64,000 bases of DNA from Lunularia cruciata (lineage: Eukaryota > Streptophyta > Marchantiopsida > Lunulariales > Lunulariaceae): assembly GCA_948567375.1 (NCBI GenBank), contig OX419759.1, positions 44,296,593 to 44,360,592 of the forward strand, read 5' to 3'. The stretch's first letter is position 1, and every line of letters starts with the position of its first letter. Below the pieces are notes generated by a model. It saw nothing but the letters and a program-made list of their open reading frames with translations, had not been told where the DNA came from and made no database searches. The translations under genes were made by a program, and so were the position numbers. Below are positions 48,201 to 59,200 of the stretch, one piece after another.

Positions 48201-50808
48201 CTCTATGGCTACCTTCTCAACCAACTTCTCATCTTGGGACTGACTTTTCTTAGGTGTCTTTCTCAAAGGTGCTAGACAACTTAATCAAAAATTCCTACCT
48301 TGTGTTGTACTTGAATTTATCATTGGGTCCGATCAAATTAAACCTTATGACATTCAAGCAAATATAGTCCTAGAATGATATCATAGTGTAGAGTGACCAC
48401 TACAAACCTCATACACTCCAAATACTCCTTCCCAATCTTAAAAGTAACAAGATGTGAGGTAGGAATGGAGAACCCTTTCTACCATCATCAATTTACTTCC
48501 AATCACTAGTTTGATAAAAATACTCAATTCCTTTGCTACTTGTATAGACATGCAATTCTGTGAACTTCCAAAATCAACCAAAATACTACAACACCGATTA
48601 GATATTATACCTTGCAAGTGAAACAAACTTACATAGGTCGAGCCTTCAATCCCATTGTTATAAATCAAGCTCCTAGTAGATGGCTCAAAATCTCTTATTG
48701 GGATTCCTCATTTCCTTGATCATTTTGTTCCACAAACTCCATCAAGACACCTTGTTGAGGTCACATATTCCTTAGTGGACATTCAGCAATGCGATGTACA
48801 ACTTGGCGACAATAAAAACAATCTCCATTTTGTCATAATCTTTCTCTATCCGCTATACCATGTGGTCTCTGTTGGATAACATCAATTTCCATTGGTGATG
48901 GTTCCTTCACTTGTGCATAGTGTTCTTGTAGGCTTTGTGTAGGTTGAGGTCAAGACCAAGTTGTCAAAACCAAGGAATCAAAGCACTCAGCCAATTGCAT
49001 GACTTCTTCTCGTTTTGTGGTTCACGTATGGTCATCTCTAATTTGGTTTGTGTTTTCAATCCCACACAAATCGATCCAGAACTTCACCTTCTTGTATATC
49101 TAGAATTTGCAAGATGATGTTCTTAAATTATGTGATGTAGCTCCTTATAAAGGCAATCTGCTTCAACTCAGCTTGTTTATCTTGTGCAACTTGGGTGGCA
49201 TTTATAGTAAAAAATTGACCAAGTATTATATCCTTGAATTCTATTCATGTCAAAATTGGTATAACAATCTATCATTCAGCTTGCTCCACTTGGAATCACC
49301 ACCAAAGTTTTACCACACCATCTAATGGCTAAAAGCCAAAAGAATTTATTTCTGTTTATTTTGAAGTTTGGTTGTTTCAAAGTAACATTTACAGTCAAAC
49401 ACAAAATTCTCTACTATTCCTAAAATATTCTTGCCTTCAAACACCTTGGGGTTTGGAAATAGGATGTGATCTTCTCCATCTCAAACTGGTGGGCTCTCTA
49501 TATGTTCTTATAATTGCTACTCTTGTTCATCCAACAATCAAGTAAGGTGCTCGATTTATAACTACATTGCAAGGATAATGTTTGATATTGCCACCATACC
49601 TACTACTCTATCCCACTATTCTCAATTTATCTAATTGATTAGCATATAAATGCAAAAAGTCCATCGATCTCCATAAGTTAGAACAAAAGTATCAAGGGTT
49701 CCTCAAACAAGGTGATCATATGCATAAAATCTTATCCAAAATGCGAGGTGATGAATTAGGTGAAATGATGCTTAGGTAATATTTGGACATGAAAATCCTA
49801 ATGGTTTTGTGGAAGTGGATTTGGTTATGCATAAATTCCATCCATCCCATTTCTACTCTAATAACAATGTAAAAGACCATGACCGAGGAGAGAAATAAAA
49901 GAATGGAAGCTCACATTGGGATGTTTGAATGAGAGAAAACTCTAAATGCCTAGCATGAGCTTTGGCTCTTATATTTATAAGGATCATACAAGGCTCTTGA
50001 GAAGCTTCTCAAGAAGCTACCTTGAGCCGCTTTCTTGGAGTGCAAGCCAAATTTAATTAGGAAGCTTCTCAAGAAGCTTCTTTCTAGAAGTCATTTACTT
50101 GGCATGCAAGTTAAGTTAGTTGGAACTTTCTAGATGCTTCTTTCTAGAAGTTACTTGAGATGCAAGGTAAGTTAGCCGGGAAGTTTTCCAAGAAGTTTCC
50201 TAGAAATTTCTAGAATATTCTAAATTAATTTATCTTATTTGTTACTTTGTTAGCTTTACTAACTTTCTCGCTAAACTCCATATTGTTATATCACTCCAAC
50301 CTCACTACTGAGAGCACACCAAAACACCAACACTCTAAAGTCAAAGCACCTCGTACAAACGTAGTACACAAATAAGAAGTTCAGAAATGGAGGAGGTCCA
50401 ATCACAAAAAATCTTAATGAAAATCTCCCATCTCATAAATCAATATTGGATTGACTCTACCACCAATTTGCATTTGATATAATACGAGTTATCTATTTCC
50501 TAAGTTACCAAGATCACGAAGAATGAGATCAAACTATCTACACAAATCTACCGGTGTATAGATATAATAGAAAATCACTAGGACAACAAGTGAGTGTGGA
50601 CCAGTTGGCTAGGGCACCAATCTAAAAACCAAAGATCTAGGGGTTAAATATCCTTATGCACAATCTAGCAAGGTGTGCAGATTTTGCCAAACAATGACCA
50701 AAATCTACTCTAAACTAACTAGCTTCACGTTAGCTTGCTTGCTCTTCTAGGCCTTCAAAGCCTCTCATAGCCCACAAACATATGCCTTGAAACTTCTAAA
50801 TGCCAAAA

Positions 50809-51040
50809 TTCAGCCAAATGAGGCCTTTCTTCTTACCACTTCAAACCCTCTCCAAATTTGGCAAAACTTTTCCAAATTTGGCAAAACTCTCCAATTTGAG
50901 CTCAAAATTTGATGCCAAATGAGGCTTTTCTTCTTGCCACTTTGAACCCTCTCTAAATTTGGCAAAACTATTCCAAATATTACAAAGCTCTCAAACTTGA
51001 ATCTAAAATCTAATTTAAACTTCAAAATCTGATGTAAAAT
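50809..51040. repeat. Tandem repeat, two units of about 115 bp
   Basis: Units share GCCAAATGAGGC-TTTCTTCTT, CCACTT-GAACCCTCTC and AAATTTGGCAAAACT. The minus-strand frame over it is a by-product of the repeat. It probably belongs to the outer retroelement. Confidence 0.7.
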
Positions 51041-52017
51041 TTGACAAAAAATTTGACATAAATCCCAAACCAAATTGAAAAGATTTGTTTCTCCAAATCA
51101 CAAATTCATGAGAGTGAGTTCCTAATTCCACTTTCAATTTCACTTTCTAAACCCAACTTGTACCATATTGGTCTTGCTTTCACCTCTTAAGCTCAAAATC
51201 AAAACTAGTACTCAAAAATTGCTTCTCTTTGCTCAAAATTTGGCCAACACTTCCGTACATTGTATGCCTTGATGCCAAATCTGTATCAATCAAATGAGCT
51301 TCTGCACACTTAGGAAAACTTGAACTCCATTTGAGCTTCCAATGATAATGAAGTCTTGGATATATCACCAACACTCTCAGTTCTTGCAATTGATTTCCCA
51401 TTGATCTCACTTCTTTGATGTTATCTGTTTGTTTAAATAATTTGAATCATACTCAATAAGATCAATACTTGACCTCTTAACAATTGGGTATTGATTATAG
51501 TCAAACCACACTCACTTTAGCTAAGAAAAACCACGTGACATTTGCTGGCCTCTGTCCACTATAACCATGAACTCAAAAGCGCAAGATAATAGAAGTGAAC
51601 TTTGTAGAACTGCACTTCAAAAGTATGCACCCTGACTCAAGCTATATCTCAAACCCTAATGGTCCCACTAATAGCACACCCAATGGTGCAAACTGTGCAA
51701 GTGACAATGGGTTCCACCATATAGTTAGTACACTCAGTATAAAATCTGACCATCAACAAGTAGCCTTTGAGTAACCGCCAAAATATTCTTGAGTACCAAC
51801 ACTAATACTCTAGAATCCGAGGAATCTAGGTGCAATGTTACAAATGGCGAGACTCTTCTCAAGCCAAGATTCACTTCATAGTTGCCTCTTCCCTCAATGT
51901 GAAGAACAATCTTCCATTCCCTTGAGTAGAATCTATTCATACATGAATTCAGACATCTTTTTTTTTCCAAACCCTTACTTTTTCACAAACCCTATCCTTA
52001 TGTGTAGGAGATTAGGT

Positions 52018-52422
52018 GATCTGAGGATACTTCACACAGATGATTACTCCTTTATTGACCCAATAAATGATGTAAGAATCATCTACATCATCTTTTTTTT
52101 GAGAAACATCTATTCTTTGAGAAACCGTTAAATCTATGTTGGATAAATTATTGATTCAACTTTTAGTAAATCCTAACAACATTGATGTAATGGGAAAACT
52201 CTTGCTATGCTCTGTTGTGTGGTATTCAAGTCCACATTTCTGATAGCTGTAATGGCAAGAGCTTTACCACTGCAATAATGTTGATGGAATCTACTGACAG
52301 CTGAGCCTGTAGTTTGTCTTCCATAATATTTTTTTTTTTAAAGAATAAATGATGTAGATGAGTCCTACATCATTTATTGGGTTAAGGAGGGAGTAATCAC
52401 TTGTGTGAAATATCCTCAGATC
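52018..52422. mobile_element. Fold-back MITE, copy B
   Basis: Same element and same site as 5640-6045. Ends GATCTGAGGATACTTCACAC and GTGTGAAATATCCTCAGATC are a slightly better inverted match than in copy A. It is non-coding. Confidence 0.85.
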
Positions 52423-53667
52423 TCTTAAATGTACTGCTGATGTTGCTCTAGTACTCATGATCTTGCTTGTGGTTATGAGATCTATACTAGTTCTCTTGTG
52501 GTGTTGCTCATGAGATGTTTCAATTATGCCTTTACTTTGGCTTACCTTCTTATGGTTAGATTTACTTAATTTTCATTTCTTGATTTGCTATTCATTTAGA
52601 TTTGCACACAAACATCCTTGTATTTCATCTGCACGTCATATGCACTTATGGGCTCTGATATCGTGCGGCTTCCGCTCTCATTTCCCATATGTTAAGCTTA
52701 GGTTAAGGTTTTATACATTACGTTTAATGATTGTGAATGTATCGTGAGAACCTACTGAATTTTATTGGCTACGGGAGAAAGGATATAAGGAACTTGGAAT
52801 TAGAGATAAATTTACTCTCTCCAGTGGACGCTTTCTTCTGGGCAACAAGTAAGAAACCTGATATTTTGGATTAAAATGTTTTTTCTTAAGATACCCAAAG
52901 ACCAGTCGAGAAGGCTGACATGACATAAGGTAAACATTTCGGAAGGAGCCTTTGATAAACCAAGTATCAGTTAGTTAGGTCGTTGCCTTTTCCCGTTCCT
53001 TGCCGTTGGATATAAATTCATGGCCAGTTTCCAAACTGGATTTCCTTCTTTGGAAACACACATTTCTTAGCGATTTCTTGACACGTTGAACTTGTTAGTC
53101 CTCAGGTCTTGTATGATGGGTTTTAGAATATAATCATGATTCCTATTGTAATTATTGATTTGTCTCATGCCATTCGGAGATATGCTCGGACATTCATATT
53201 CTTTTACTCAATGGGTCTCCACCTGCTGGTATTCATGAGCCTCTACAAACTTTCGGCTGAAAGTTACCACAAGTAAGTATTATACAACATCAATGTACTG
53301 TAACGTTTAGCTGGGGCAGTTGTTTAAAACTTTCAATCGTCGATTCTGAGTTGTCGATCAAAGTTGCCTGTTTTCTTCCTTTAGGTTATAAACTGCACTG
53401 ACTAAGTAGGCTCCACAACTTTCACTACGAGCTTTTTGAGAATAATATCGAGGAGGTCAGTTGGTCTCAGGATGGCAGTCTCTTACTTGTACGTGACGGT
53501 TGCTTGTTTGGCTGCAGTGTCAGGAAAGATAATTGCGCTAAGCCAGCCCTCATGAAAATCTTAAATACAACAGGAGTGACCGGATTGCCCTAGTATCAGG
53601 TCGATTCAAACAGTAAGGCAATGCTGTTTCTGAATACATCACCATACTGCTCTGCTGTACGCTAGGA

Positions 53668-54334
53668 CTAGTATATGTCCTCATTAACTTCGGCTTCGAC
53701 CACTTCTTGAATGCCCAATGTTGCACTTAATCCATCTGCAGAGGTAGCAGAGGTATATCTTTGGAGTTCTGCTATGCTTTGGTATGCGTAGTCTAAGAGT
53801 ACTGAGAGCAAGGGGAGCAAAAGATTCAATATGTAGAAGACGCACATTCTCACGTCCAGAAGAGCGGGGATCAGCTGATCTGTGAGAATTCTAAAAATGG
53901 AGGTTCTTGCCATGCTGTCAGCACAATTAGTTTGCCCCACAGTGTAATGTAACGTCATATACGTATGTGCTGGATCACGGGATTCCGTTGCTCGCAGGAA
54001 ATATGAAAAGAAATTGTTCTCAAACTCTGGTTGGAGTGGGTAGTGCCAACGTTTCTGTTCTTGGACCATGATCTTGAAATTGACTTGAATTTGAGCAATG
54101 TACAAGACCATTCCATATGCTGCACAATACCTGACAACGTCGTCACGAACTCTTTCTACACGGTGTTACCACTAAGTTTAGCATTGCAAACTTGTATTCG
54201 CTGATCCGGGACATCAGAACGCCCTGGTGATGGCTTCTCATAAGCGGCATAGTGCAGTCATCGAGCGGGCTATCCTGACAACAAATGATAAAGAAAGAGA
54301 AATTTGCGTTGTAGATGTGGGGTTCTGGAAACAA
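53668..54334 (-). CDS. Unrecognised conserved minus-strand gene, copy B
   Basis: From 54130 down to a stop at 53668 an open frame of about 154 codons (first internal Met at 54111) reads YCAAYGMVLYIAQIQVNF, QKRWHYPLQPEFENNFF, TLHYTVGQTNCADSMARTS, then a hydrophobic run (VFYILNLLLPLLSVLL) that could be a membrane segment, ending VEAEVNEDIY. Upstream, 54155-54240 (RSHHQGVLMSRISEYKFAML) is conserved in copy A and joins by splicing or with a frame change. A further exon end may lie at 55823-55850 (FDRLSDSEQ before GTAAGT), beyond an extra 1.29-kb segment. I know no family for it. It may still be partly intact or a young pseudogene. Confidence 0.45.
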
Positions 54335-54749
54335 ACAAAAGTAAACTTCTTGTATTATTATTATAATGGATTATGACCAAGAAGAGAGTTATTAAGTGAA
54401 TTATTTGTTACAGTTACGTTCCCCATGCCGTTACTTGTGTTTTTACTACTCTCCTCACTCACATATGGTATTCTGAGTCTTTGCTATTACTATTTGCATC
54501 CTCACTATACTATCAGATGATACTAAGGTGCGTCTCATACCCCTTCCACAGTTTGATTCTGCTTCCGCCATGATCGTGAACGTACATATTTTGCATCTGT
54601 TTTAAAATATCGTCTCTTCGTTTGGCCCTCCTGCTCCTTATCCAAGGAAGGCCCGAGGTCGCTGCTCAATTGACTACTATGATTCTTGAGTGCTATCTTT
54701 TGGAAGCAACCGAGCTTTCAAAGCATAGTGAGTGCCAAGGCAAACTCAG

Positions 54750-54804
54750 AAATGAGTAATTTTGGTATTATCTTCTTTAGTAGTAAAAGTGTAATTACTC
54801 ATTT
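54750..54804. repeat. Hairpin with 12-bp perfect arms
   Basis: AAATGAGTAATT (54750-54761) pairs perfectly with AATTACTCATTT (54793-54804) across a 31-base loop. It may be a tiny MITE remnant. Confidence 0.75.
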
Positions 54805-55354
54805 AGCCCCCCGGATCCAACAAACGTTTTATAATTAGTATGAGGACCAATCGACCGGGAAGAGTGAAAACTGATTTGAAATACGTTAATAAGACGAGAG
54901 AGTGTAAGATAAGAAAAGCAATGGACTGGTTTCCCAAAAAAAAAGTTTGTATATTAGTCGTAATTTGTTATAATTTGATATGTTGAATAATTAATTCTGG
55001 AACTACACGTTTGGAAAGGTGGACTTTTGCAAGTTACTCTGCACCATCGTGAGGTCGCAAAGCTGGACTCATAAACACCATAAAAAGCTTCCCCTATAAC
55101 GATCTGTCACCCTGAGGATCTAGAATATTGAGGTTGGTACTATGCTTATCTAGTAAACCAGAAGTTGTATTTCAACGGGTGATTGTCATATCCAAATTAA
55201 TGTAATACTTAATCAGCTAAGTTATACTAGTGTCATGGTTAATCTGAGATGAAAGTAGGAATATGCTTATATACACCAGACATAGAGAAATTCAATTCAA
55301 TCTTTTGTCAAGTGAAAAACTAAAAGGTTTACAACTAATTATTCCCTCTGAAGG

Positions 55355-55369
55355 TGCGCGCAGCGCGCA
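55355..55369. repeat. GC palindrome in AT-rich DNA
   Basis: TGCGCGC-A-GCGCGCA is a perfect 7-base palindrome around one base. It is nested within CTAATTA (near 55335) and TAATTAG (near 55371), giving a second outer pairing. Confidence 0.75.
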
Positions 55370-55620
55370 TTAATTAGGGTGGAACCACATCTGCCTTCTT
55401 TACCGCCAAGAACTTGACTTGGGCGAAACTCCATTAAGCAGAACCATTAAGAACTTCTTACCGGATTTCTTGATTCTAAATTATGAAATAAGTGGTTCTC
55501 TTTGTTGAGCTACATCTGTGATGCATCGCAACTCAAACTAACATGTTAGTCTTATACAACATATTAGAAGTATAATCCTTGAAGGTTCAACAAGCGATAC
55601 TTAATTTACATCGATCTCTC

Positions 55621-55667
55621 TATATATATATATAAATATAAATATATAAATATAAATATAAATAAAA
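55621..55667. repeat. AT microsatellite
   Basis: TA repeats pass into TATAAATA units over 47 bases. Confidence 0.9.
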
Positions 55668-56090
55668 GACACGCATAACTTCCATAATATAATCCACGAA
55701 AAAGACTGCAGATAAACCAGCATAAAAGACATACTGGCTGCATGAGGTGTATAATGTATAGTTAAGAAAACACCTGAAAGACTTCCATAACCAAACAAAG
55801 ACCAGCCAACAAACCAATAACTTACACTGCTCGGAGTCGGATAATCTGTCAAACGTTTGTTAAAGTAGAAAACATAGGTTGTTCAAGGATCAATAAGTCG
55901 ATTCAAAACCCAGTCCTCTCGTACTAGGGTCGGTTTCTTCTTTAAACACCAACGTAGACAGGAACCAAACTGTCTCACGACCTTATATATATATAGATTT
56001 TGATGTATCAAGACATGGACCGCCATATAATTCCTCCTAGATATGCAAATCGACTGCATCAAGTGAAGCGTTTTGGAAAAACTCGAATTT

Positions 56091-56245
56091 TGGTTCTCGT
56101 CGAAGACAGTGAATTCTCGCCATTTCTTGGTTCTCGTCGAAGACAGTGAATTCTGTGTCGAGGAAGTGCCTTGAGCTGCAGCCAGTTCTCTTCCTGCGTC
56201 CTGATCTGGTGACCTTCTCGGGAAGAGTTTTCCAGACGTCCCACA
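56091..56245 (-). pseudogene. PPO pseudogene B, C-terminal remnant
   Basis: The minus strand reads VWKTLPEKVTRSGRRKR and HFLDTEFTVFDENQ, matching about residues 381-418 of the intact PPO. A Copia LTR bounds it at 56246. On the low side a deletion of about 740 bp (present in copy A as 8416-9155) removes the rest. At the deletion edge a 27-base word, TGGTTCTCGTC...GAATTCT, is repeated at 56091-56117 and 56128-56154. Confidence 0.87.
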
Positions 56246-59200
56246 TGTTACGAGCTGTTTTCAGTGACAGCGCCGTAGGTGTTTTATTGCATAATCTTCC
56301 AATTCGGGTACGGGACGAGACTTGATACACTGTCGTCTATTATGACTGTGCAGAGAGAGATGCTGTGACAGCGAGGTGGTGGCAATATTGAATTGAACTG
56401 CATCTATTTTGAAGGCAAGGTGCACTGACACGGTTAACATCTGCCGACACTTGTTTCCAAGTGGCTCCACGGTTAACATCTGCTAATACTTGTGTCCACG
56501 TGGCTCCACGCCGTCGTTACACCAACACCCACTACGACCTTGTCGCGTATCGTTAATTACGACCGGGTAAACACGGGAGATCGTAAGCAAGTTGTCGGGC
56601 GTGGAGGTGGTCGGAAAACGGTAGGGAGTAGGGAGTGTAAGAGGCGTGTTTGAGGTGGTCGGAAAACGGTAGGGAGTAGGGAGTGTAAGAGGCGTGTTTG
56701 ATTTGTATCGGTGTGGATGGATGTTCTAGGAAGGAAGAAACAAGAGATTGCAAGATATGTTGAGGAAGATGATGAAGAAACAGAAGGAAACAGAGTTAAG
56801 ATAGAGTGAGTTATGCTGAATCAAGAGAGCGAAGGCCAATACATTTGCGGAGAACGGCTGTGGGAACCACCTGTGTTTTGGTAAGGATATCTGCAAGATT
56901 GTCAATATTGGGGATTGAAACAAGGGAAACATACCTTTTGTTACTATGTTCTTGATATAATGATGACTAATGTCGTAATGTTTCATTCTGTTTAATGCAA
57001 CTGTGCTAGTGTTGGAGGTTACAATGATAGCACCGTGGCTGTTAGCTCGGATGACTATAGGTCCTGTAATGTTGGTGGGGGACACCAGAATGTTTTGTGC
57101 CCATGTAGCTTTGTGGCCTGCTGCAGCAAAGAGCGGAATATTCTATTTCTATTGTTTAGCAAGCAATTGCAGTTTGTTTCTTAGATGACCACATAACTGC
57201 AATATCATTTAATAGTAGAAGGATGCATGTACAGGATTTACATGATGATCATTGATTTGCCCAGTCTGCATTCACATATGCAATTAAGGTAAGTTCGGGG
57301 ATGGACGTAGGCTAGAGAAGACAATGATCAAGTGTTCCAGTCAAGTATCGAAAAAAATGTTTTAGTGCTGCCCAGTGAGTTGGGTGAGAGGAATGTTATG
57401 CAAGGAGAGACAAACTGTGTGTGATGCCATGTCATGTGCAGGTTGCCACATAGTTCACTTTTTTGAGGAGTTGTCTATATGGGTATCCTATTCCAACTTT
57501 GGAGTCTGTAGCTGGGCAGAGTTGTAATCCTGGGGACAAAGGTGTGCAGACTGGATTTATATTGGAAACATTTGTCCAAAATAGAACATGCTTGATATAA
57601 TTAGCTTGTGGTAAACAAATGCTGCTTGTCTCCTGATGAACAATTTGAAGTCCAAGTAAGTATCTTGCAGGTCCAAGATGCTTGACTTTGAATACAGTAG
57701 CAAGGCAAGTTTTGATATCAGCAAGCAAGTTCGTGACGTGGTGCCAAGGAGGATGTGGTCAATGTAGAGGGGGAGATACAATGCATGGCCTTCTTGAGTA
57801 ATGTGAAAGAGGCATTGGTCAGAAGATGAGGTTGAAAAACTCATGTTGTGGAGTTGTGTTGTAAAGGTTTTGAACTGTTCATGGTCTGATTGCTTTAGAC
57901 CATATAGCGCCTTATTGAGTTTCCAAATTGTGGCAAGTGAAGTGTATCCAGGGGGTGGTTCTAGAAAGATGTTGCATTCAAGGAGGACATTCAATTATGT
58001 TGTGATCAATTTGCTCAAGGAACAAGTTTTGTGATGCGTCCAGGCTGAATATGATACAGATTGTGGTCATAGCTGCAATGAGTGCTAATGTCATCCAAGA
58101 GTTGATGCCTATAACTTGTGTGTACCCTTGAGCAAAGACACAGGTTTTGGAGTGCTCTATCTCACCTTGTGCATGTTTTCCACATAGAACAAGTAACATT
58201 TTCAGTCTCTGGTAAGTCAATTCACGGCATTTCAGGGAAAACATGTATGCTTAGTAGCGCATTGTATTCTGCTTACATTGCTTCAATCCACTGTGCTGCT
58301 TTTGTACCTTTTTAATGCAGCAGCATATGATGGTGGTTCAGCAGAGTGACTTGGTGGTTCAAGAGCATTGTCCATAGACAGATCAATATCATAAGTCATT
58401 GTAGCGATAAAGTTGCTATTGGGGTGCCGTTGAGTTGGCTTGAAAATGCGGCTGGATCTGCGAGTATTGGTGAGTTGAGTGTCTGTTGCAGGTGATGTGT
58501 TTGATGTTGGAGCGCTAGGTGCAGTGTGGAACTCGTCCAGTTCTCTGTCTGCAAGGCCAGCATTGAGCGGGTTAGAGTTGTCATCAAAGGGATCAGATCT
58601 AATAACCAGCTAGGTATCAATCTCAATGGTCAATGGTTGTGGTGTGGTGTACAAAGCGTGTGTGTTGAGATGACAACCATTTCCCTGAATCTGGTAGATA
58701 GAAAATGTATCCATGGTACCATGGCATGTGAATATTCCTTGAATGCACTTGAGTTAACTTTCCTTGGTTGTGTAGGTCATCCAAAATGAATGCCTTGCAT
58801 CCCCAAGTTTGAAAATGCTCCAAATTGGGTTTTGAGGCAACTCCATGCCTCACACGGTTTGCATCCATGCAAATGGGAATTTGAACTTCTATTTTGTAGG
58901 TAGGCAGCTGTGAGGATGGCACTTTCCTGGTAGCTGTGGTGCATGTTGGTAGTACTCATCATAGCTCAAGCTCTCTCAACAAGTGTGTGGATTGCCCACT
59001 AGGTAACACCGTTGAGTTCAAGGGACCAACAAGGAGGTGTTTCCTTGGCAATCCCACACTTGAGTTACCAGTCATTCTATTGTTGAGTTGACGAATTCCC
59101 CACCTCCAATGGTATGTAAAGTCTTCATAAAATGGCCTGAGTATGTCTCTATTCTGACATGATACACTTTAAGGGCTGATAAAACATTGGATTTGTGGTG

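Larger units (their letters stand above)
43056..50295 (-). mobile_element. Nested Gypsy-type LTR element fossil
   Basis: The LTRs are at 43061-43485 (3') and 49868-50290 (5'), about 425 bp each, flanked by TCACT at 43056-43060 and 50291-50295. Parts from high to low coordinate: gag about 48900-49800, CCHC knuckle about 48775-48830, protease about 48440-48670, reverse transcriptase about 47350-47880 (YFSKLDL, VFLDDILIY), RNase H end about 46580-46760, integrase about 45700-46400. The order protease-RT-RNase H-integrase marks Gypsy. It is broken in many places. LTRs differ at roughly one base in seven by eye, so it is old. The 43490-45300 part is foreign and includes mitochondrial DNA. Confidence 0.88.
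38883..51852 (-). mobile_element. Outer LTR retroelement fossil with nested insertion
   Basis: This block is missing from copy A, where the site reads straight through near 5450-5462. Related direct repeats at 39041-39496 and 51428-51846 look like the two LTRs, in minus orientation and strongly diverged by eye. Parts on the minus strand: gag-like near 42420-42605 (DEFIKEFDSWCDLQKMR), a zinc-knuckle-like CLTCGGPHHKREC near 41660-41700, and an unrecognised open stretch at 40096-40485. The element is badly broken, and a second LTR element (43061-50290) is inserted in it. No clean target duplication is seen at the outer borders. Confidence 0.78.
36077..53276 (+). pseudogene. CASP: CASP 3' exons, copy B, dead
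   Basis: Exons at 36077-36190 and 36404-36547 match copy A and are open. The third exon survives only as 37293-37314 (GEDLES) before a deletion of about 2.7 kb joins it to intron repeats. A 13-kb retroelement block sits in the remaining intron. The fourth exon (52775-52848) has lost its acceptor AG (copy A GCTACAG, here GCTACGG) and has a six-base in-frame deletion. The last exon (53180-53276, YARTFIFFYSMGLHLL) is open to the same stop. No normal CASP C-terminus can be made from this copy. Confidence 0.88.
54531..55816. other. 1.29-kb segment present only in copy B
   Basis: Copy A joins GATACCAAGGTG directly to ATAACTTACACTGC (near 8141); copy B has this segment between the same words. I see no gene, no terminal inverted repeats and no clear target duplication, so a loss from copy A is as likely as a gain in copy B. 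It holds a small hairpin, a GC palindrome and an AT microsatellite. Confidence 0.8.
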
